Positions 9,020-16,279 of a stretch of 25,391 bases of DNA are shown here, in pieces. This DNA is from Phycisphaeraceae bacterium (GTDB lineage: Bacteria > Planctomycetota > Phycisphaerae > Phycisphaerales > Phycisphaeraceae): NCBI GenBank assembly GCA_020850375.1, contig JADZET010000073.1:1-25391 (forward strand). The letters run 5' to 3'. Numbering within the stretch: position 1 is the first letter of the stretch; each line of letters begins with the position of its first letter. The notes beneath the pieces were generated by a model. The model saw only the letters and a list, made by a program, of their open reading frames with translations. It was not told the origin of the DNA and made no database searches. The position numbers and the translations under genes were made by a program.

Positions 9020-9061
9020 GTGACATGGACCTGTGTTTAGGGGGTAGCTCCTCTCTCTGCC

Positions 9062-11275
9062 ATGCCCACCGATCGTCCCACCTTCAGCGAGCTCTGGTAC
9101 CGCGTGGCGGACCTGCGCCCGCGTCTGCGGCCGACGATCCAGACCTACCGCCAGTCCTTCCGCCACCGCCTCTACCACGTCATCCGCGACCCCTCGAACA
9201 ACCAGTTCTTCCGCCTCGACGACGCCGGCTACCACCTGATCGCCCTGCTCGACGGCCGGCGCACCGTCGCCGACGCCTGGAAGATCGCCAATGAGCACCT
9301 CGGCGACCGCGCCCCGACCCAGGGCGAGGTCATCGAGCTGCTCGGCCAGCTCTACTCGGCCAATCTCATCCAGGCCGAGCTGCCCGCCGACGCCCAGGGC
9401 ATGTTCGACCGCTACCGCCAGCGCGTCCGCCGCGAGGTCGGCTCCTACCTGCTGAACATCCTCTTCGTCCGCATCCCCTTGTTCGACCCGGACCCCATCC
9501 TCGACGCCTGGGAGCCGGTCGTCCGCTGGGTCTTCTCCTGGATCGGCCTGGCGGTCTGGGGCCTGCTGCTGGCCACCGCGGGGTATTTCCTCGTCGGCCG
9601 AGGCGATGAGCTGTTCTCCGGCGCCGCGGGCATCCTCGCCCCGGACAACCTGCTGCTGCTGTACATCAGCTTCGCCGTCATCAAGGCCATCCACGAGTTC
9701 GGCCACGGCTTCGCCTGCAAGACCTTCGGCCGCTACACCGGCACCGGCGGCGAGGTCCACACCCTGGGCATCATGTTCCTGGTCTTCATGCCCGTGCCCT
9801 ACGTCGACGCCTCGAGCGCCACCGCCTTCCGCTCCAAGTGGCACAAGGCCGTCGTCGGCGCCGGCGGCATGTACGTCGAGCTGGCCGTCGCCGCCGTCGC
9901 CGCCATCTTCTGGTCCCAGACCTCCGCCACCGGCTCGGTCTTCGTCAGCACCGCTCACGCCCTGGCCTACAACGCCATGTTCGTCGCCTCGATCTCCACG
10001 CTGATCTTCAACGGCAACCCGCTGCTCCGCTACGACGGCTACTACATCCTCTCGGACCTCCTGGAGATCCCCAACCTCGGCCAGCGCAGCCGCGACTACT
10101 TCTACTACCTCGTCAAACGCTACGTCTACGGCGTCCGCCGCCCCCGGAACCCCGCCCGCACCGCCGGCGAACGCTGGTGGCTGCTCTTCTACGCCGTGGC
10201 CTCGACGATCTACCGCGTCGTCATCTCCGTGGCCATCTTCCTCTTCGTCGCCGGCCAGTTCTTCATCGTCGGCATCCTCCTGGCCCTCGGGGCCGTCCTC
10301 GGCTGGGTCCTCGTGCCCCTGGGCCGATTCGTCAAGTACCTCATGACCAGCCCCGAGCTCCTGCGCGTCCGCACACGCTCGCTGGGCTCGACGGCCGGGA
10401 CGCTGCTGGCCCTGCTGGTCCTCGTCGGCCTGATCCCCATGCCCGACCGCGACCGCGCCACCGGCGTCGTCGAGCCCCGCCGACTGGCCGTCATCCACAT
10501 GGCCGCCAACGGCTACCTCGAGTCCTCCCTGCCCTCGAACACCCCCGTGGCCCCCGCCCCCGACGGCAAGAGCAACCCGATCCTCGTCGCACGCAACCCC
10601 GACCTCGAGACCAGCCGCGACAGCCTCAAGGCCGAGATCGCCCTGACCCGCACCCAGATGCAGGCCGAGGGCATGCGCGACATCGCCAAGGCCCGCATCC
10701 TCGAGGCCCGTGTGCACTTCCTCCAGGAGCAGCTCCAAGCCGTTCAGGACAAGCTCGACAAGCTCAGCATCCAGCCGCCCTTCGCCGGCGCCTGGGTCTC
10801 CCCCCAGATCGACCAGCTCACCGGCTCGTTCCTCAAGGAGGGCGACCCCGTCGGCCTGGTCGCCAGCACCGACGACCTGATTATCCGCGTCGTGGCCGAC
10901 CAGAGCCTCGGCCCGCGCCTCGATCCCGCCTACGACCCCGACGTCGGCGTCGACGTCCGCCTGCGCTCGAGCCCGGACGTCCACTTCCGGGGCCGGATCG
11001 AACGCATCCTCCCCGCCGGTCAGCAGCAGCTCCCCTCGGCCGCCCTGGGCTACCAGGCCGGCGGGCCCGTCGCCGTCGATCCCAAGGACCCCAAGGGCAC
11101 CAAGGCCCTCGAACCCTACTTCGAGGTCGTCGTCAAACCCCTGCCCGACAGCAAGTCGCTGCCCCTGTTCAGCGGCCAACGCGTGGTCCTGCGCTTCGAG
11201 ACCGCGCCCAAGCCGCTCGCCCAGCAGTGGTGGCGCCTCCTCCGCCAGCTCTTCCAGAAACGCTTCAAGGTCTAG
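9062..11275 (+). CDS. PqqD-like / site-2 protease (M50) / HlyD-like fusion protein
   Basis: A 737-residue polytopic inner-membrane protein. Residues about 20-105 resemble a PqqD-type winged-helix, peptide-binding domain (LRPRLRPTIQTYRQ through LLGQLYSANLIQ). Then come roughly seven hydrophobic segments. One carries HEFGH at 211-215, the zinc motif of M50 site-2 proteases, and another carries NPLLRYDGYY with the expected third zinc ligand D325, so the active site looks complete. The C-terminal third (about 475-737) has a helical hairpin and HlyD-like beta segments and ends with a basic tail. The architecture matches proteins annotated as putative peptide zinc metalloproteases. Between a GAF-HlyD adaptor and a SecA-like ATPase, it may cleave or escort an exported peptide; the substrate is unknown. 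No strong ribosome binding site is seen. Confidence 0.85.
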   Translation: MPTDRPTFSELWYRVADLRPRLRPTIQTYRQSFRHRLYHVIRDPSNNQFFRLDDAGYHLIALLDGRRTVADAWKIANEHLGDRAPTQGEVIELLGQLYSANLIQAELPADAQGMFDRYRQRVRREVGSYLLNILFVRIPLFDPDPILDAWEPVVRWVFSWIGLAVWGLLLATAGYFLVGRGDELFSGAAGILAPDNLLLLYISFAVIKAIHEFGHGFACKTFGRYTGTGGEVHTLGIMFLVFMPVPYVDASSATAFRSKWHKAVVGAGGMYVELAVAAVAAIFWSQTSATGSVFVSTAHALAYNAMFVASISTLIFNGNPLLRYDGYYILSDLLEIPNLGQRSRDYFYYLVKRYVYGVRRPRNPARTAGERWWLLFYAVASTIYRVVISVAIFLFVAGQFFIVGILLALGAVLGWVLVPLGRFVKYLMTSPELLRVRTRSLGSTAGTLLALLVLVGLIPMPDRDRATGVVEPRRLAVIHMAANGYLESSLPSNTPVAPAPDGKSNPILVARNPDLETSRDSLKAEIALTRTQMQAEGMRDIAKARILEARVHFLQEQLQAVQDKLDKLSIQPPFAGAWVSPQIDQLTGSFLKEGDPVGLVASTDDLIIRVVADQSLGPRLDPAYDPDVGVDVRLRSSPDVHFRGRIERILPAGQQQLPSAALGYQAGGPVAVDPKDPKGTKALEPYFEVVVKPLPDSKSLPLFSGQRVVLRFETAPKPLAQQWWRLLRQLFQKRFKV

Positions 11276-11309
11276 CCCCCCGGATGCGGAGACCGGTCCC
11301 CAACACCCC

Positions 11310-13316
11310 ATGTCCACCCTGCCCACACATCCTCCCCTGCCCAGCGCCGGTTGGCGGATGCTCGCCCTGGGCTCCCGTCCGCCGAAGCTGCCCAAGGGCC
11401 TCGACGCCGTCGCCGAGGCTGTCGTCGCCGTGGCCCAGGACCTCGTGCCCCGGCAGCGCCGCCTGCTCAAGCGCGCCGCCGGCATCGTGGACCAGGCCCG
11501 CGAGTACGTTGATTGGACCGATGCCAAACTCCGCGACCACCTGGCCCGCACGCACGAACTTTTCCGCCGCGGCCGCGACGGGCACGCCGACCTCGACGCC
11601 GCCCTGGCCGTCCTGTGCGAGGTGGCCTTCCGCCAGGTCGGCCTGCGTCCCTTCCGCGAGCAGATCGCCGCCGCCCTGGCCATGCAGCAGGGCCTGATCG
11701 CCGAGATGGCCACCGGCGAGGGCAAGACACTGGTCGGCGCGATCTGCGGCGCCGTCGCCGGCTGGCGCGGCAAAGGCTGCCACGTCGTGACCGTCAACGA
11801 CTACCTCGTCCGCCGCGACGCCGAGATCATGGGCCCGATCTACCGCGCCGCCGGCCTGCGCGTCGGGTTCGTCCAGGGCGGCATGGACCCCGCCGCCCGC
11901 CGCCACGCCTACGAGGCCGACGTCACCTACGTCACCAACAAGGAGGTCACCGCCGACTTCCTCCGCGACCGCCTGGTCCTCGGCCAGACGTCCTCCCTCG
12001 CCCCGGCCCTGCTGGCCAAGATCGCCGAGGGCGTCGCCCCCCGCGTCGACCAGACCGTGATGCGCGGCCTCGAGTACGCCATCATCGACGAGGCTGACTC
12101 GCTCCTGGTCGACGAGGCTGTCACCCCCCTGATCATCTCCGGCGACGCCCCCAACGCCGAGCAGGTCGAGAGCTTCCAGCAGGCCGCGAAGATCGCCGCC
12201 GAACTCCGGCAGGGCCGCGACTACACCGTCAACCTCCGCTTCCGCGACGTCGACCTCACCCGCCTGGGCCGCACCGCCGTCTCCGAGCTGGCCGCCCCGC
12301 TCGGCGGCATCTGGACCGGCGCGCGCCGTCGCGAGGAGCTGGTCGTCCAGGCCCTGACCGCCCGCGACCTGTTCCTGCGGGACAAACACTACGTCATCCA
12401 GGAGGGCAAGATCGTCATCGTCGACGAATTCACCGGCCGGCTCATGCCCGACCGCACCTGGCGCGACGGCCTGCACCAGGCCATCGAGGCCAAGGAGCAG
12501 CTGACCGTCCAGCCCCCCAAGGCCACCCTGGCCCGCATCAGCTTCCAGCGGTTCTTCCGCATGTACCGCAGGCTCGCGGGCATGACCGGCACCGCCTGGG
12601 AGGTTCGCCGCGAGATGTGGCGCGTCTACCGCCTGGCCGTCGTCCGCATCCCCACCCACAAGCCCTGCGTCCGCGTCCTCGAGCCCACCCACGTCGTCAC
12701 CACCACCCCGCAGCGTTGGTCAGCCCTGGTCGAGCAGATCAAGGATCGCCACCTCCAAGGCCTGCCCGTCCTGATCGGCACCCGCTCCGTCCAGGCCAGC
12801 GAGCACCTCTCGCAGTTGCTCACGAACGCCAAGCTCGAGCATGTCGTTCTCAACGCCGTGCGTCAGGAGCAGGAGGCCGCCATCGTCGCCGCCGCCGGCA
12901 ACCAGGCCCGCATCACCGTCGCCACGAACATGGCCGGCCGCGGCACCGACATCAAGCTCGGCCGCGGCGTGGCCGACATCGGCGGTCTGCACGTCATCGC
13001 CACCGAGCGGCACGAGTCGGGCCGGATCGACCGCCAGCTCTTCGGCCGCGCCGCACGACAGGGCGACCCCGGCTCCGCCGCCGCCTTCGTCAGCCTCGAG
13101 GATGAATTGATCCGCCGTTATTTGCCCAAGCCATTGGTGCAACTGCTCGCCTGGACGCTGACGCGCCCGAGCAAGCCCGCCGACATCCTCGCCCGCGCCA
13201 TCATCAACTACGCCCAGCACCGCTCGAGCAGCTTGGCCTACCGCCAGCGTCAATCCGTCCTCAAGACCGACGACTGGCTCGACCAGGCCCTGGGCTTCGC
13301 CGGCTTCGAGCCGTAG
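11310..13316 (+). CDS. SecA-like translocase ATPase, C-terminally truncated
   Basis: A 668-residue DEAD-type motor of the SecA family. Walker A is MATGEGKT (133-140), Walker B is DEAD (260-263, in IIDEADSLLVDEA), and there follow a preprotein cross-linking-like region, the MTGTA motif and GRAARQGDPGS (579-589, the SecA GRSGRQGDPGS signature). A typical SecA has about 850-950 residues; this one stops about 80 residues after motif VI, inside what would be the helical scaffold domain, so the helical wing and the zinc-binding tail are missing. The N-terminus is longer than in canonical SecA by about 30 residues. The last residues are ordinary coding sequence before TAG, so it looks like a short paralogue and not a frameshift. 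Gene order ties it to the M50 and HlyD genes. A separate housekeeping SecA is expected elsewhere. Confidence 0.87.
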   Translation: MSTLPTHPPLPSAGWRMLALGSRPPKLPKGLDAVAEAVVAVAQDLVPRQRRLLKRAAGIVDQAREYVDWTDAKLRDHLARTHELFRRGRDGHADLDAALAVLCEVAFRQVGLRPFREQIAAALAMQQGLIAEMATGEGKTLVGAICGAVAGWRGKGCHVVTVNDYLVRRDAEIMGPIYRAAGLRVGFVQGGMDPAARRHAYEADVTYVTNKEVTADFLRDRLVLGQTSSLAPALLAKIAEGVAPRVDQTVMRGLEYAIIDEADSLLVDEAVTPLIISGDAPNAEQVESFQQAAKIAAELRQGRDYTVNLRFRDVDLTRLGRTAVSELAAPLGGIWTGARRREELVVQALTARDLFLRDKHYVIQEGKIVIVDEFTGRLMPDRTWRDGLHQAIEAKEQLTVQPPKATLARISFQRFFRMYRRLAGMTGTAWEVRREMWRVYRLAVVRIPTHKPCVRVLEPTHVVTTTPQRWSALVEQIKDRHLQGLPVLIGTRSVQASEHLSQLLTNAKLEHVVLNAVRQEQEAAIVAAAGNQARITVATNMAGRGTDIKLGRGVADIGGLHVIATERHESGRIDRQLFGRAARQGDPGSAAAFVSLEDELIRRYLPKPLVQLLAWTLTRPSKPADILARAIINYAQHRSSSLAYRQRQSVLKTDDWLDQALGFAGFEP

Positions 13317-13329
13317 AGAAAGGCCCCCA

Positions 13330-14250
13330 TCAGGTCCCGGGTTCAGGCGTGGACGCCTCCGGCGCCACCGGCTGCGTCGTTGCCGGCCGAGCGGTCACCG
13401 CCGGCCCCGGCGTCGGCGTCTGCGGCCAGACCAGCCGCACCGTGAACCCCGCCGGCAGCGACAGGTTCGCGTTCTCGATCTCGAACACGCACCGAAACGC
13501 CTTGCTCGCCGGGTCGATCACCGGGTCGATGAGCTTGAGCCGGCCCTTGATCGTCCGGTTGACCGGCGCCAGGGCCGTCAGATCATACGTCCAGCCCTGC
13601 CGCAGCTGCCCGTAAATCTCCACCGGCAGGAAGATCGGCGCCTCGAGGCTGTCGAGCTGGGCCATGCTCAGGATCTGCGTCTCGGTCGTCGCCGTCACAC
13701 CCGCCTCGACGATCCGCCGGATGATCACCCCCGAGAAGGGGGCTCGGATGTAGTAGAGCGACAGCCGCTGCTCCTCGAGCCGCAGCCGGACCTGGGCGAT
13801 GTCCTTCGCCTCGCGAGCCGCCACCACCTCCGCCTCGGCCTGGTTGCGCTGCACCTCAAGCCGCCGAACCTCCCAGTCGCTGGCCGCGTCGTTGGCGTGG
13901 GCCTCCTCGAGCCGTTCGAGCATGATCTGCGCCTCGTCGCGGGCCAGCTCCGCCTTGCGGACCTCGGCCGTGCTCTGCGCCTGAAGCCGCGTGCCCTCGA
14001 CGGTCACCTTCTGCACCCGGTCGTCCATCACCGCCAGCACCTGGTCCTGCTCCACCCGGTCGCCCTCGTCGACCCGCAGCTCGGCCACGATCCCCGGCAT
14101 CGGGGCGCTGAGCGTCACCTGCTTGACCGGCAGCGCCAACCCCTCGAGCCGCTGGTTCTCGAGCGGGGCCGTTGTCTGTCCCGGCAGCAACGCCAGGGTG
14201 GCCGCGAGCAGTGTGGTGGCAATCGCGCGTCGAGCGACAGGGCGGCCCAT
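13330..14250 (-). CDS. HlyD/RND-type periplasmic adaptor with signal peptide
   Basis: A 306-residue membrane fusion protein of the HlyD/AcrA class. I chose the start at 14250 because AGGAGA stands five bases upstream and the product then begins with a signal peptide (GRPVARRAIATTLLAATLAL); an upstream in-frame ATG at 14310 would bury it. A first lipoyl-like half (SAPMPGIVAELRVDEGDRV), an alpha-helical hairpin of about 85 residues, a second half (IRAPFSGVIIRRIVEAG) and a beta-barrel section follow, then a Pro/Thr/Ala-rich tail. It has no membrane anchor or GAF domain. Its 3' end meets the SecA-like gene convergently with only 13 bases between, so it is a separate transcript. No pump or outer-membrane channel gene is adjacent; it may serve the neighbouring apparatus. 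Confidence 0.82.
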   Translation of the reverse strand: MGRPVARRAIATTLLAATLALLPGQTTAPLENQRLEGLALPVKQVTLSAPMPGIVAELRVDEGDRVEQDQVLAVMDDRVQKVTVEGTRLQAQSTAEVRKAELARDEAQIMLERLEEAHANDAASDWEVRRLEVQRNQAEAEVVAAREAKDIAQVRLRLEEQRLSLYYIRAPFSGVIIRRIVEAGVTATTETQILSMAQLDSLEAPIFLPVEIYGQLRQGWTYDLTALAPVNRTIKGRLKLIDPVIDPASKAFRCVFEIENANLSLPAGFTVRLVWPQTPTPGPAVTARPATTQPVAPEASTPEPGT

Positions 14251-14297
14251 GGGGATCTCCTTCAAGAGTGCGGGTGATGGACCCGTGGCCGTGATCG

Positions 14298-14303
14298 ATT
14301 GTA
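14298..14303 (-). promoter_or_regulatory. Possible -10 box for the HlyD-type adaptor gene
   Basis: On the minus strand TACAAT lies about 48 bases upstream of the chosen start codon. No good -35 hexamer is found at the usual distance, so this is weak. Confidence 0.25.
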
Positions 14304-14338
14304 ATCCCACCCCCGCCTCGCCGCCCGTCAGGCCAACG

Positions 14339-15391
14339 CTAACGCCCCAGCGTCGCCAGCACGCCCAGCAGCGCGATCACCGCCGCCGCCACGTAGCTCG
14401 CCGGGTCGCGCACCGCGTAGAGCACCGGGTCGTCCCGGAAACGCAGCCTGTGGGCCGACCACCACATCCACCCCGTCCAGGCCAGCAGCACCGGGCAGAC
14501 GCCCAGCAGCAGCCACGGCCGGGCATAGAGCTTCTGCTCCAGGACGAACTCGCTCTGCGTGTAAACCCCCATCATGATCGCCGCCCCCACGCTCATCGCC
14601 ACGCCCAGCCACCGGATCAGCCGGATGTCTCCCACCTGATACCCCCGCCCCTGCGCCCAGCGACCGCTGGCCGCCTGGATCGACCGCAGCTCCACGTAAC
14701 GCTTGAGGAACGCCAGCCCCAGGAAGATCAGCAGCGAGAACGCCAGCAGCCACGGCGACACCCAGATGCCCGCCGCCGCCCCGCCCGCCTTGATCCGCAG
14801 CGTGTAGAGCCCCGCCAGCGTCACCGCGTCGACCAGGGCTATCTTCTTGAGCCAGAACGAGTACGCCGTCGTCAGCCCCGCGTAGCCCAACAACCAGACG
14901 GCGAACCACGGGTCCCACTGCCTCGCCCACGTCATCACCGCCCCCATCACCACCGCCGCGGCCCCGAGGACAAAGATGGCCACCGTCGCCACCTCCACCG
15001 ACAACGCCCCCGACGCGATCGGCCGGCGGTGCTTGCGCGGGTGCTGCCGGTCCGCCTCCCGGTCCACCAGGTCGTTGAGCAGGTACACCGCCGAGGCGCA
15101 GAAGCAGAATGCCACCATGCCCAACCCCGTGCTCAGCAGCTTGGGCACGTCCTGCACTTGGTGTGACAGCACCAGCGGCGCCGCTAGCAACAGGTTCTTG
15201 ACCCACTGGTGCGGCCGCATCGCCACCAGGAGCGGCGGCCAGCTCCGTCGTTGCAGCCGCCGGCTCTTCCACTCCTCGGCCTCGACCCGAGCCGCAAGCG
15301 GATCCTCGGATGGCCCGGCCTTCGCGCTTGCCGCGTCGGACGAAGATAAAGCCCCGGCCGGGGCAGGATCTGGCTCGTGATGTCCACTCAT
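14339..15391 (-). CDS. UbiA-family prenyltransferase, decaprenyl-phosphate phosphoribosyltransferase-like
   Basis: A 350-residue integral membrane enzyme with about eight or nine hydrophobic segments. MRPHQWVKNLLLAAPL, the first aspartate motif NDLVDREAD (106-114, chosen start) followed by HPRKHRRPIASG, and a second-loop region ending LRIKAGG match the UbiA branch that transfers 5-phosphoribose to polyprenyl phosphate, known from mycobacterial cell-wall arabinan synthesis. Members outside Actinobacteria are common but rarely characterised, so the polyprenyl acceptor/donor pair is uncertain; a quinone or other prenyltransferase is the alternative. The first 55 residues are polar and low-complexity. 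An alternative ATG at 15457 would add 22 residues; neither start has a strong ribosome binding site. It is last in the minus-strand run. Confidence 0.78.
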   Translation of the reverse strand: MSGHHEPDPAPAGALSSSDAASAKAGPSEDPLAARVEAEEWKSRRLQRRSWPPLLVAMRPHQWVKNLLLAAPLVLSHQVQDVPKLLSTGLGMVAFCFCASAVYLLNDLVDREADRQHPRKHRRPIASGALSVEVATVAIFVLGAAAVVMGAVMTWARQWDPWFAVWLLGYAGLTTAYSFWLKKIALVDAVTLAGLYTLRIKAGGAAAGIWVSPWLLAFSLLIFLGLAFLKRYVELRSIQAASGRWAQGRGYQVGDIRLIRWLGVAMSVGAAIMMGVYTQSEFVLEQKLYARPWLLLGVCPVLLAWTGWMWWSAHRLRFRDDPVLYAVRDPASYVAAAVIALLGVLATLGR

Positions 15392-15533
15392 CAAGTCTCG
15401 GTCCTGCCCCGAGCCGCGCCCGTCGCCGTGGCGGCCCGGAGATTGCGATGATCTCATGATCGGACGGCCATGACACCCTCAGCCGACCGTGAATCCGCCC
15501 TGATTCCACGAATACCTTGCTGGTTTATACCAA

Positions 15534-15539
15534 CCACAC
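15534..15539 (-). promoter_or_regulatory. Possible -10 box upstream of the UbiA-family gene
   Basis: On the minus strand TATAAA stands in the 209-base gap between the coaB stop and the chosen UbiA start, a locally AT-rich patch in GC-rich DNA. No clear -35 is present. It suggests that the last gene may also have its own promoter. Confidence 0.3.
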
Positions 15540-15600
15540 CCCCCGAGGTAAACGATCAGCCGCTCATCCTGGCGTTGGCCAGGACAGCCTATCGCGGCCT

Positions 15601-16233
15601 TCAGAGGCTGGGGATCTGCTCGACCAGCCATCGCGCGAAATCGTCTTTGGCCAGCGGACCCGGAGCCAGCCGCCTCCCATCCGCCGTCAGCAGCACCGCC
15701 TCGACCGTCCCGGCGTCCATCGTCCGCAACGGATTGGCCACGATGGCGTCGACCTGCTTCCGCCGCAGTTTCTCCGCCGCACGAGCTTCAAGACGATCCG
15801 GTTCCTCCAGGGCGAAGGCGATGACCCTCTGATCCGCCCGCTTTCCCGCCGCCACCGCCGTCACCAGGTCCGGCGTCGGCTCGAGCCGCAGGTCCAGTGG
15901 TTCGCCTCTGCTCCGTTCGATCTTGCCCGTCGTCGGCCTGGGCCGATAGTCCGCCACCGCCGCCGCCATGATCAGCACGTCATGCCCCCGGAAGTGTTCA
16001 GCCAGCAGCGATTCCAGGTCAGCCGTCGATTCGAAGCGAATCACCCGGCATCGCGTCGCGTCGCCTTTAACCTCCACGCTCGCCCCCATCCCCAGCAGCA
16101 GCGTCACCTCATGCCCCGCCTCCACCGCCGCCCTCGCCAGCGCCATGCCCATCCGGCCGCTCGATCGATTACTCAGGAACCGAACGTCGTCGATCGGTTC
16201 ACGCGTCGGCCCTGCGGTGATCAGGATGCGCAT
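15601..16233 (-). CDS. coaB: Phosphopantothenate--cysteine ligase (CoaB), standalone
   Basis: A 210-residue cytoplasmic enzyme of coenzyme A synthesis, joining 4'-phosphopantothenate and cysteine with nucleotide activation. It begins directly with the CoaB signature ILITAGPTREPIDDVRFLSN and SSGRMG, then has MAAAVADYRP, the KIER lysine region, TPDLVTAV, FALE and VANPL, all hallmarks of the CoaB half of bacterial CoaBC. The N-terminal CoaC decarboxylase domain is absent, so the decarboxylase must be encoded elsewhere. The length fits a complete CoaB domain. It lies 46 bases downstream of the M16-like gene on the same strand, probably in one transcript, without an obvious functional link. Confidence 0.9.
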   Translation of the reverse strand: MRILITAGPTREPIDDVRFLSNRSSGRMGMALARAAVEAGHEVTLLLGMGASVEVKGDATRCRVIRFESTADLESLLAEHFRGHDVLIMAAAVADYRPRPTTGKIERSRGEPLDLRLEPTPDLVTAVAAGKRADQRVIAFALEEPDRLEARAAEKLRRKQVDAIVANPLRTMDAGTVEAVLLTADGRRLAPGPLAKDDFARWLVEQIPSL

Positions 16234-16252
16234 CGTCCGCGATCCGCGATGG

Positions 16253-16269
16253 GGCCTGCCGTGCAGGCC
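16253..16269. repeat. Perfect 7-bp inverted repeat between the M16-like gene and coaB
   Basis: GGCCTGC and GCAGGCC flank a three-base loop in the 46-base gap. There is no T-run on either side, so it is not a standard terminator. On the minus strand it ends 19 bases before the coaB start codon and could affect translation of coaB or mRNA ends. Confidence 0.35.
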
Positions 16270-16279
16270 GCAGTGGGTT

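Noticed and set aside
9838..11697. Plus-strand open frame in another phase across the M50 gene
   Set aside because: Arg/Pro-rich translation typical of a shifted GC-rich frame; it also overlaps the SecA-like gene.
8927..11797. Long minus-strand open frame opposite the M50 fusion
   Set aside because: Same codon-bias shadow; composition is low-complexity and the plus-strand frame has clear M50 motifs.
13991..15166. Plus-strand open frame across the HlyD and UbiA genes
   Set aside because: His/Arg/Pro/Gln-rich translation spanning two well-supported minus-strand genes; a codon-bias shadow.
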